Source: JAAFHB01 sp037128295
GTDB lineage: Bacteria > Bacteroidota > Bacteroidia > Bacteroidales > Prolixibacteraceae
DNA: 11,415 nucleotides
Direction: 5' to 3'
Assembly: GCA_037128295.1 (NCBI GenBank)
Contig: JBAXWR010000239.1
Span: 1 to 11,415, forward strand
Positions 5,987 to 11,415 of the stretch are shown here, one piece after another. Positions within the stretch are counted from its first letter, which is position 1, and each line of letters starts with the position of its first letter. The notes beneath the pieces are model-generated. The model saw nothing but the letters and a program-made list of their open reading frames with translations. It ran no database searches and was not told the origin of the DNA. The position numbers were made by a program, and so were the translations under genes.

Positions 5987-7843
5987 ATGAGACAGAATAA
6001 TATATTATTGATATTTAGCTTTATAGGTTTATCCATAGTGTTTAATCAATTTAGTTCGACGGGTGGCAATCCTTCAATTCCATTCAGTCCCGGCAAGAAA
6101 GATTCTGTGATTTTTGTTGACCATAAGGAACTTATCAGGTTAAACCTAAATTTGCCCGATGGAGGTCTTCAGCCCCAACCCGGTGTACTAAACCTCCAAT
6201 TGTTCCGTTCTACCCGTGATAACGCGGAGATTGCCGATGGTGATGGCTGGACCTATGCCCATCATATGGACCTCGCCATCTGGAAAGGGAAGTATTATGC
6301 CGCCTGGAACATGACATTGAAAGATGAGGACCGTTTACCGTCAAAGGTGGTTTATGCAACTTCGCCCGATGGGATTACCTGGACAAATCCGGTTGATCTT
6401 TTTCCACGCGAATCGGCCTGGGCTTGCAGGTTTTACTTCTTCAGGGCTTCAAACGACAGAATGCTCACTTTTTGTGTGGCCAAAAACAATGCTGGTGAGA
6501 TCAGCGAAGACAAGAAGTCAATTTTGCAAGTCCGCGAAATCAGATCAAATCATCAACTGGGGCCGGTTTATATACTTGTGAATCCATCAAAAGGAACGGC
6601 ACCATCGTTTGAAACATCCAAAGACAAGGGTTTTTTAACTGCCTGTCGTGAAGCTGTTTCCAATAATATGCTGCTTGAACAACAGGACTACGGTGTTTTC
6701 CTTGGTGACCGCAAGATGGCCTGGCACGATAAAACTCCGCCTTACAAAGGTTTTTACAAGTTTGGGAAAGCTTTCTGTTTTTATCACAGGGAAGATGGAA
6801 AAATAGTTGGACTGACCAAAATGGGATTTGCCACCACTTCCGACGACAATGGGAAAAATTGGTCCGAACCATTGCTCCCAACTTCTTTAACTGCGGGTTC
6901 TGCCAAAGTATGGGGTCAGAAGGCAAATGATGGTCGGTATGTTTTGGCATACAATCCTGACCCCAACCGCTCAAAACGGTATCCGCTCGTTGTCGTTCAG
7001 GGCGATGACGGTTCCCATTTTAGGGATATGCGTGTAGTTCATGGCGAGTTTTCCCCGCTTAGGTATCCCGGTTTGTACAAAGATCCCGGTTACCAGTATG
7101 TTCGTGGAATTCCGGAGTGGTCAACCGATCACAGTTTGAAAGATAACGCTTTATGGCTGATTTATAGTGTAAACAAGGAGGATATCTGGCTTTCACGGAT
7201 TCCGTTACCGGTCGGATCATCCCTTCCCGGATATCCGAATGACGATTTTCAATCGACTTCCTTAGGTAAAATCGCGGAAGGGTGGAATCTTTACTCCCCC
7301 AAATGGGCTCCGGTCTCAATGATTACAGAAACCGGTAATCCAAAGAACAAATGCCTTTCCCTCGAAGATGGCGATCCTGTAGAACATGCTCAGGCCATGC
7401 GGCTTTTCCCGGCAACCCCTGTCATTGAAGCTAAATTTCGGATCCGTCCAATGCAGTCAGAGGCCTATTTTGAAGCAGAAATGGCTGATGAGAATGGCAA
7501 CGCATTGTTTCAGGTAAATTTTAACGACGAGAATGAAATCATGTTTTCAGGTAGGGGAAACTCGCATCATCTGGATTTTTATCAATCCGGTAAATGGGTT
7601 GATATTGTGATCAAGGCTGATAGCCGGACAGGGTTTTGCACAATCTCCTTAAATGGGACAATGGTCAAATCATACCTGATGAAACCGAATGGTTATCAAC
7701 CTTTTCAGCGTTTGATCTTCAGAACCGGTAAAAGGTTTGAGGTGGGTGCAACAGTTGTTTTAGCTCCTGGAACTGATCGGAAATTGGAAAAACCGGATCT
7801 TTTTCTTGTCGATGATGTGATAGTTGAGCCTGTCAATGAGTAA
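5987..7843 (+). CDS. Secreted sialidase-fold (Asp-box beta-propeller) protein with C-terminal lectin-like domain
   Basis: A 618-residue exported protein. Residues 1-25 form a signal peptide or N-terminal anchor (NILLIFSFIGLSIVFNQF). Residues from about 70 to 420 are a sialidase/BNR-type beta-propeller with Asp-boxes at SPDGITW (126-132) and SDDNGKNW (285-292) and a degenerate one near 338-346 (QGDDGSHF). Repeated R/W/Y-rich strands (WACRFYFFRAS, GVFLGDRKMAWH, VWGQKANDGRYVLAYNPDP) fit the propeller. From about 425 to 618 a beta-rich domain (EAKFRIRPMQSEAYFEAEMAD, GKWVDIVIKAD, LFLVDDVIVEP) looks like a concanavalin A/LamG-type fold. The classic sialidase Arg triad cannot be assigned by eye, so exo-glycosidase activity on a plant or host glycan is only inferred. 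It stands alone, not in an obvious SusC/SusD locus. Confidence 0.8.
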   Translation: MRQNNILLIFSFIGLSIVFNQFSSTGGNPSIPFSPGKKDSVIFVDHKELIRLNLNLPDGGLQPQPGVLNLQLFRSTRDNAEIADGDGWTYAHHMDLAIWKGKYYAAWNMTLKDEDRLPSKVVYATSPDGITWTNPVDLFPRESAWACRFYFFRASNDRMLTFCVAKNNAGEISEDKKSILQVREIRSNHQLGPVYILVNPSKGTAPSFETSKDKGFLTACREAVSNNMLLEQQDYGVFLGDRKMAWHDKTPPYKGFYKFGKAFCFYHREDGKIVGLTKMGFATTSDDNGKNWSEPLLPTSLTAGSAKVWGQKANDGRYVLAYNPDPNRSKRYPLVVVQGDDGSHFRDMRVVHGEFSPLRYPGLYKDPGYQYVRGIPEWSTDHSLKDNALWLIYSVNKEDIWLSRIPLPVGSSLPGYPNDDFQSTSLGKIAEGWNLYSPKWAPVSMITETGNPKNKCLSLEDGDPVEHAQAMRLFPATPVIEAKFRIRPMQSEAYFEAEMADENGNALFQVNFNDENEIMFSGRGNSHHLDFYQSGKWVDIVIKADSRTGFCTISLNGTMVKSYLMKPNGYQPFQRLIFRTGKRFEVGATVVLAPGTDRKLEKPDLFLVDDVIVEPVNE

Positions 7844-7919
7844 GCACTAAAAAAGAATCGTTTGGCATTCTGGCGTGGAAAAGTGTTAAAGAACAGTTAA
7901 TCAATCTTATATATTTATT

Positions 7920-8156
7920 TTATTCAATATCATCCATCATAATTTCCTTGAATTTTTCCAAATTGATGATATTTAATTGTGGAAAGTCTAAGGTTTTGAG
8001 GAAATCGAAATGTTTATCATTTGTCACCAAATAATCACAATTACTTGAAAAGGCACAATCTACAAACTTATTGTCATCTGGATCTTGTACAATTAAATTG
8101 AATTTGAAGTAAACAATTGTTGGATGAACATTATCTAATACAATATTTAGATTTTT
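7920..8156 (-). pseudogene. PIN-domain toxin remnant (N-terminal half missing)
   Basis: Minus-strand frame of 78 codons ending in TAA at 7922-7920. It reads YFKFNLIVQDPDDNKFVDC then AFSSNCDYLVTNDKHF and INLEKFKEI, which is the C-terminal half of Bacteroidota PIN-family toxins: the DPDDNKFVDCA acidic cluster and the (V/T)xDKHF strand and helix. The N-terminal part with the LDTNVLL strand and first catalytic Asp is absent. A KNLNIVLDNVHP stretch at its start may be either the native middle region or an N-terminal strand joined across an internal deletion. There is no start codon in frame, and a TAA at 8159-8157 blocks read-through from the preceding frame. It is almost surely inactive. Confidence 0.78.
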
Positions 8157-8286
8157 TTATGCTTCATCTAACCATTTATCCATTAGGTCATTGGTGAGTT
8201 TTTTATCCTCCCATGCCTTGTTGGCAAATTCGATTGATTTTCTGGCATAAAACTGAGCAAGCAAATCTTTAAGCTTTTATATTCAT
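8157..8286 (-). pseudogene. Small antitoxin-like ORF with a one-base frameshift, coupled to the nuclease gene
   Basis: The ATG (8286-8284) overlaps the nuclease stop TGA (8285-8283) as ATGA, the usual sign of coupled genes. Read as is, it stops after five codons (MNIKA). If the A4 run just after the start were one base shorter, it would continue as MNIKLKDLLAQFYARKSIEF and on to KWLDEA, 42 residues ending in the TAA at 8159-8157. The remaining frame is highly charged with helix-like periodicity. Its place directly before a PIN toxin fragment suggests an antitoxin; I cannot name the family. The homopolymer indel could be a real mutation or a sequencing error. Confidence 0.6.
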
Positions 8287-9254
8287 TCTTGTTCCAACGG
8301 TATATTTTTCTCTTTGCAGTAATCTTCTATTTCAGTGTCGTTTACAAAGTAATCATCACAAAACTCGTCAAGTTCCTTTTCGGTTGATTTGTAATACCGT
8401 TCTTCTGCAGTCATAAGTTTTTCAGTCTGTTCGATGAACTTCTCAAATTCCTTATTGATTTTGCAGAGCTTGTCTATGGTCTTAAAATCCAGGTCATGGT
8501 ACTTTGCTGGAAATAGAATTTTACTTTGGTATGGGTTTGCGTTTAGTTCAATTATCCCAATACCAAACGATTGGTTCAACCGTTCCATTTCCTCGGTCAA
8601 GCTGTCACTAAATTCAAAAGCCACCAAATATCCATAATTTGCCCAACTTGAATTTGAAACTGCCTGAAAAAATGCTTTTTTAAGTTCGCTGTCCGTATTG
8701 ATTTCCTTCTTTAGTTCGAAAGAATTCAATTTGAAAGTATCCGACCGATTTATTGATTTTAAAAAGTTTTGACTGACCTTAGTTTGCAAGTTTAAAAATT
8801 TAATGCCAACCATATCGGGGTGTGTCCAGATTTGGTTATTGTCTTTACCGTTTGATTGCTCATGAAAAATCGTTTTAGAGTAAATACCGGTATTTTTTAA
8901 GTAGCTGCTCAAAAGTTTATGGAGATCCCTTTCTTCATACGTTTTAATTTTGTCAGCCTTAGTAACTTTTGCAGATTTAGTTTCTGATATTCCTGTTAAT
9001 ACTTCGATTCCTATATTTTGCTCATTTTTAGTTAGATAGTAAGCATAGGTCCCATTTTCCTGCTTCATTCGTTTAACTCTGGTATCGCCTTTCTGAATAA
9101 AACCAGTTAATACACCAGACACCGATAAAGCGGGTGTTTTTGAGGTTCCGAAATCGTAATAATTTTTTGCAACAATTACCTTGTACAAATCATTGAAGAT
9201 GGTTGGTTTGTCCAATTCGCCCAAAGTTTTTAATACTGCCTCTTTTAACGTCAT
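8283..9254 (-). CDS. HARE-HTH domain protein with PD-(D/E)XK nuclease-like C-terminal domain (COG2958/HrgA-like)
   Basis: 323 residues from the ATG at 9254 (MTLKEAVLKTLGEL). The frame extends 24 codons upstream, but a minus-strand promoter at 9279-9286 lies inside that extension, so the later start is chosen. Residues 1-75 form a HARE-HTH (winged-helix) domain: LKEAVLKTLGELDKPTIFND, then a GTSKTP...VSGVL segment and a wing ending in YAYYL. After a linker (76-105), the C-terminal part shows ERDLHKLLSSYL (108-119), HPD with D147, FELKKEI with E180-x-K182, and FFQAVSNSSWANYGYLVAFE with Q197. The order E-D-ExK-Q fits a PD-(D/E)XK nuclease. HARE-HTH domains are known fused to restriction endonucleases and are thought to read DNA or its modification. 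The tail 283-323 is acidic. Active nuclease is inferred; no methyltransferase is nearby. Confidence 0.82.
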   Translation of the reverse strand: MTLKEAVLKTLGELDKPTIFNDLYKVIVAKNYYDFGTSKTPALSVSGVLTGFIQKGDTRVKRMKQENGTYAYYLTKNEQNIGIEVLTGISETKSAKVTKADKIKTYEERDLHKLLSSYLKNTGIYSKTIFHEQSNGKDNNQIWTHPDMVGIKFLNLQTKVSQNFLKSINRSDTFKLNSFELKKEINTDSELKKAFFQAVSNSSWANYGYLVAFEFSDSLTEEMERLNQSFGIGIIELNANPYQSKILFPAKYHDLDFKTIDKLCKINKEFEKFIEQTEKLMTAEERYYKSTEKELDEFCDDYFVNDTEIEDYCKEKNIPLEQE

Positions 9255-9278
9255 TGTTTGATTGATTGTTATTTGCTT

Positions 9279-9286
9279 CAAATATA
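9279..9286 (-). promoter_or_regulatory. Bacteroidota -7 element TATATTTG for the HARE-HTH nuclease gene
   Basis: Read on the minus strand, TATATTTG matches TAnnTTTG fully and ends 24 nt before the ATG at 9254, implying a leader of about 15-20 nt. It decides the start of the nuclease gene. The -33 region has no clear TTTG. This promoter is back to back with the one for the plus-strand gene at 9361. Confidence 0.55.
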
Positions 9287-9323
9287 AAACTAATAACCGA
9301 AACCATAATTCAATATATTTATG

Positions 9324-9331
9324 CATTTTTG
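9324..9331 (+). promoter_or_regulatory. Near-consensus -7 element CATTTTTG for the S41-like gene
   Basis: CATTTTTG differs from TAnnTTTG only at the first base and ends 29 nt before the ATG at 9361. It supports the start at 9361 over the longer frame from 9262, whose first 33 codons would lie upstream of and across this promoter. Confidence 0.4.
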
Positions 9332-9360
9332 TTTCTTTAACAGGGTTCAGGAAATTGTTT

Positions 9361-10683
9361 ATGCATAAACTTTATTGGTCAATATTTTATATATCGCTTT
9401 CATTCAATTGTTTGTCGCAAACCTATTGGCGTCTGGAAAATGAAAACAAGGAAGAGATCCTTCTGACAATGAAGGTGGATGTTAAAAATATGACCTTTGA
9501 AGCCTTTACCCGTGAAGATGCTTTGAAAGAATTGGCGGGAACTTTTACCTATATGCTCGCTAAAACAGCCGGAAAACTCAAATATCCCGAGATTGTCCAT
9601 AGCAACGGAAAAATTTCGATTATAAAAGATACCACTTTTTATTCAGGCACTTTTTACTACCTTGATAAAACCTACACCTTTACAGCCAAAACGTGGCAAA
9701 CCAGTTTTGTCGGTACAATTGTCGATAACCGGAACAGGCAACATCCGCTATTTGGGGATAAAGTTTTATCCAACAAGCCTTTAAAAGATTATGGTGCAAT
9801 CATTGATCAAGCCTTCAGCCTAACTGAAAAATATTACTTCGACAGAAAACTTCAGTCATCCTCCGAATGGAAAACCTTTAAAAATGATGTCAATAAAGTT
9901 AAAGCGAATATCGCCGATGACTATGAACTCGTTGCGACGTTTTACTGGTACGGGAAAAAGTTGCCGATGGGGTCCTACGAAATCAGAAAGAATTTCATTC
10001 GGGAAGGCAACCCAAACCGTATGAAAAACGCTGCTATCAGAGAATTGAATTCCAAAACCATATTGCTCGATTTGGGTAACCTTGCGGAGGATGCCAAAGG
10101 CATGGCGGAACTGTTTACGCACATCCAAAAGGGGAATTATTCTAACATGATTATTGATGCAAGGGGAAGACGAAATATTCCACTTCATTCAGCTTTGATA
10201 TTGTGTGATCACCTGACCAACCAGCGCACTTTGTGGGGAAGCTATATCACAAAATTGGCAACTGATGCCAATGGTAAAATGTCTGTCTATTCTGAATTGG
10301 AAAAATCGTTGAAAAACTTTAGGTCGCTTTCCGATAACAATGATATCTTGAATGGAAATGGAGTTTATTTAAAGACTGAACCTGCTGTGCCCGGATTTAA
10401 AGGCAAAATATATCTTTTAATCGATCACCGGACTTCAAAGGTCGCAGAAGCTTTCGCGATCTGGTTGAAGAAGGAGAAAATGGCCACCCTTGTTGGTGAA
10501 CAGAGTGCTGGTTCTTCCATGTTGACGCAGACTATCGATCTTGATAAGCAGTACCAAATCACAATTCAGGTCGCGCAGTTTCTTGATCGTGAAGGAAAAG
10601 GTTATATGGATGTTAAGCAAGAACCAGATATAGTTGTGAATGAGGGTGATGCGTTGAATTATTTGTTGAAGAAGATTGATTGA
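9361..10683 (+). CDS. Secreted S41-peptidase-like protein, probable pseudoenzyme
   Basis: 440 residues from ATG 9361, which places a signal peptide at the N-terminus (MHKLYWSIFYISLSFNCLSQ, cut near residue 19/20). The N-terminal half is an unassigned beta-rich region. Residues about 160-435 look like a C-terminal-processing-peptidase (S41/TSPc) domain: SKTILLDLGNL, the NMIIDARG strand, KIYLLIDHRTSKVAEAFAIW, LVGEQSAGSS, and PDIVV near the end. The usual nucleophile block is T-x-S-A-A-E with Ser three before Glu; here it reads T358-S-K-V-A-E363, so that place is K360 and a Ser sits one residue earlier. Unless the alignment is shifted, it is not an active peptidase. It may be a binding or scaffold protein of the envelope. 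The gene stands alone and converges with the ceramidase-like gene. Confidence 0.75.
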   Translation: MHKLYWSIFYISLSFNCLSQTYWRLENENKEEILLTMKVDVKNMTFEAFTREDALKELAGTFTYMLAKTAGKLKYPEIVHSNGKISIIKDTTFYSGTFYYLDKTYTFTAKTWQTSFVGTIVDNRNRQHPLFGDKVLSNKPLKDYGAIIDQAFSLTEKYYFDRKLQSSSEWKTFKNDVNKVKANIADDYELVATFYWYGKKLPMGSYEIRKNFIREGNPNRMKNAAIRELNSKTILLDLGNLAEDAKGMAELFTHIQKGNYSNMIIDARGRRNIPLHSALILCDHLTNQRTLWGSYITKLATDANGKMSVYSELEKSLKNFRSLSDNNDILNGNGVYLKTEPAVPGFKGKIYLLIDHRTSKVAEAFAIWLKKEKMATLVGEQSAGSSMLTQTIDLDKQYQITIQVAQFLDREGKGYMDVKQEPDIVVNEGDALNYLLKKID

Positions 10684-10687
10684 ACTA

Positions 10688-10849
10688 ATGAATAGCCTCC
10701 AGCTTTAGCTGGAGAACATAGATGCAAATTTGAAATGGCTTTAGCCAAAATGTTATTAAATAATTCAATATCAAAATATTGCAAAATTTCGGCTAAAGCC
10801 TATTGAACTACTGCATTTCCCCCAGACCCTGAAGCATGGGGCTATTCAT
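10688..10849. repeat. 162-bp nested palindromic element with 10-bp terminal inverted repeats (family D)
   Basis: The ends are ATGAATAGCC (10688-10697) and its exact reverse complement GGCTATTCAT (10840-10849). Inside are a hairpin CTCCAGC-TTTA-GCTGGAG (10697-10714), an inverted pair GGCTTTAGCC (10737-10746) and GGCTAAAGCC (10791-10800) with further matching bases around an AT-rich centre, and a CCCCA...TGGGG hairpin near the right end. There is no ORF. It lies four bases after one stop codon, between two converging genes, so it may end transcription from both sides as well as being a mobile-type repeat (MITE or BIME). I have seen AGCTTTAGCT/GGCTTTAGCC-type palindromes as dispersed intergenic repeats in Bacteroidota, from memory only. 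Confidence 0.75.
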
Positions 10850-10888
10850 AAAAGCAAATACCATAAAAAAACCAAAACCATATTTGCC

Positions 10889-11415
10889 TTATTTTACAGG
10901 GCTCGGGTTTTCATTGATCATTTTTAAAGCTTCAGTTTCGTAGATTTCACCGGTCATTTCGCCCAAAGAGGTACGGCTGATATAGTTGTAACGTTCAAAT
11001 CCGTTAAAATCTTCTTTAGAGAGCATATACCCGAAAGCATCGTTGGTGAGGCCGAATAGAAACGGTTGCCCCGTTTTCATTTTCCGTTTGACATAAAACC
11101 CAATATTGGGAAGTGCCTCACCGGGAATTGTCAAAACCTGGGCTTTCCCAATATTCAAAAGGTTTATACGCGTTGTGATTGACGAAAAATCACCATTGTT
11201 TGTTGCCTTATCCACCAATGGTGAGTGCTGAAAAACATATCGCATAACCTCCGAATCGATTGGGAACCTGATCATTTTTGAAGTACAATATAATTCCGGG
11301 TTTTCCTGAACAGGAGCAGCACCTAAAATTCTTAAAGCTTCGTCAGCCAACAAGTTGCCAATACGGATACATTCGTCCCAGTCGTTGGCCTCTTTCCCAT
11401 TGTCGCGGCGGGTAT
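10889..11415 (-). CDS. Neutral/alkaline ceramidase-like protein, C-terminal part (5' end outside window)
   Basis: The frame is open to the right edge; the last residues upstream read TRRDNGKEANDWDECIRIGN, so the apparent TTG start at 11353 is not the gene start. About 174 codons are visible, ending in TAA at 10891-10889. The block LTIPGEALPNIGFYVKRK, then PFLFGLTNDAFGYMLSKEDF, then ISRTSLGEMTGEIYETEALK follows the pattern of the C-terminal end of the neutral/alkaline ceramidase-like domain (PGE...G..., GLxNDxxGY, later ET). True ceramidases split ceramide to sphingosine and fatty acid. Bacteroidota make sphingolipids, but many such proteins are only annotated by domain, so the substrate is not known. 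The metal-binding N-terminal half is outside the window. Confidence 0.65.
   Translation of the reverse strand, partial: TRRDNGKEANDWDECIRIGNLLADEALRILGAAPVQENPELYCTSKMIRFPIDSEVMRYVFQHSPLVDKATNNGDFSSITTRINLLNIGKAQVLTIPGEALPNIGFYVKRKMKTGQPFLFGLTNDAFGYMLSKEDFNGFERYNYISRTSLGEMTGEIYETEALKMINENPSPVK

Noticed and set aside
6540..6974. 144-codon minus-strand ORF inside the beta-propeller gene
   Set aside because: It is antisense to a well-supported gene, shows no recognisable motif, and has no promoter-like sequence or partner.
9255..9326. Longer start for the HARE-HTH nuclease
   Set aside because: The extension covers the TATATTTG promoter and is not part of the HARE-HTH domain, which starts at MTLKEAV.
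9262..9360. Longer start for the S41-like protein
   Set aside because: The 33 extra residues precede a clear signal peptide and lie across the divergent promoters, so the ATG at 9361 is preferred.
9361..9420. Lipoprotein signal (Cys17) in the S41-like protein
   Set aside because: The residues before Cys are S-F-N, not a lipobox; a normal Sec cut near LS-Q fits better.
1..11415. tRNA or rRNA genes
   Set aside because: No CCA-ended cloverleaf pattern, TTCRANNC-like arm in a fitting context, or rRNA core sequence was noticed in either strand by eye.

Overview
The window looks like chromosomal DNA of a Bacteroidota, most likely a Bacteroidales/Marinilabiliales-type environmental lineage. The evidence is moderately AT-rich DNA, Bacteroidota promoter motifs (-7 TAnnTTTG) at useful distances from several starts, no clear Shine-Dalgarno sequences, and protein families common in that phylum: a sialidase-fold secreted protein, an S41-like protein, ceramidase-like and serine hydrolases, MarC, and a RES/Xre toxin-antitoxin pair. 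The genus cannot be set from the sequence alone.

Layout, left to right. (1) 1-884: the 3' part of a large protein with a likely alpha/alpha-toroid glycosidase-like fold, running off the left edge. (2) 885-1150: a short heptamer array, then three copies of a double-hairpin REP-like unit. (3) 1196-2155: a promoter, a HAD phosphatase, and an 84-residue two-helix membrane protein overlapping it by 11 nt. (4) 2165-2431: a 17-unit heptamer array, an AT-rich spacer, and an inverted four-unit array. (5) 2467-3133: a promoter and a MarC-family membrane protein. (6) 3134-3461: a GAAAT-rich spacer with two dyads. (7) 3462-4490: a secreted serine beta-lactamase-like hydrolase. (8) 4525-5541, minus strand: a complete Xre/ParS antitoxin and RES toxin operon with its promoter. 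(9) 5542-5986: an intergenic region with two 64-bp imperfect palindromes. (10) 5987-7843: a secreted Asp-box beta-propeller protein. (11) 7920-9286, minus strand: a HARE-HTH plus PD-(D/E)XK-like nuclease gene, followed by a frameshifted small antitoxin-like gene and an N-terminally truncated PIN toxin. (12) 9324-10683: a secreted S41-peptidase-like protein whose nucleophile position appears to hold Lys. (13) 10688-10849: a 162-bp nested palindromic element. (14) 10889-11415, minus strand: the C-terminal part of a neutral-ceramidase-like protein, running off the right edge.

The genes do not form one pathway. This is a mosaic of housekeeping or envelope genes, one intact toxin-antitoxin operon, one defence-like nuclease linked to decayed toxin-antitoxin genes, and an unusual density of structured intergenic repeats. 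Three unrelated palindromic (REP/BIME-like) families and one dispersed 7-bp repeat family occur within 10 kb, with no transposase in the window. The best leads for something undescribed are the HARE-HTH nuclease with its coupled small ORF, the repeat families, and the S41-like probable pseudoenzyme. I did not find a clear multi-gene system that can be called novel from sequence alone.
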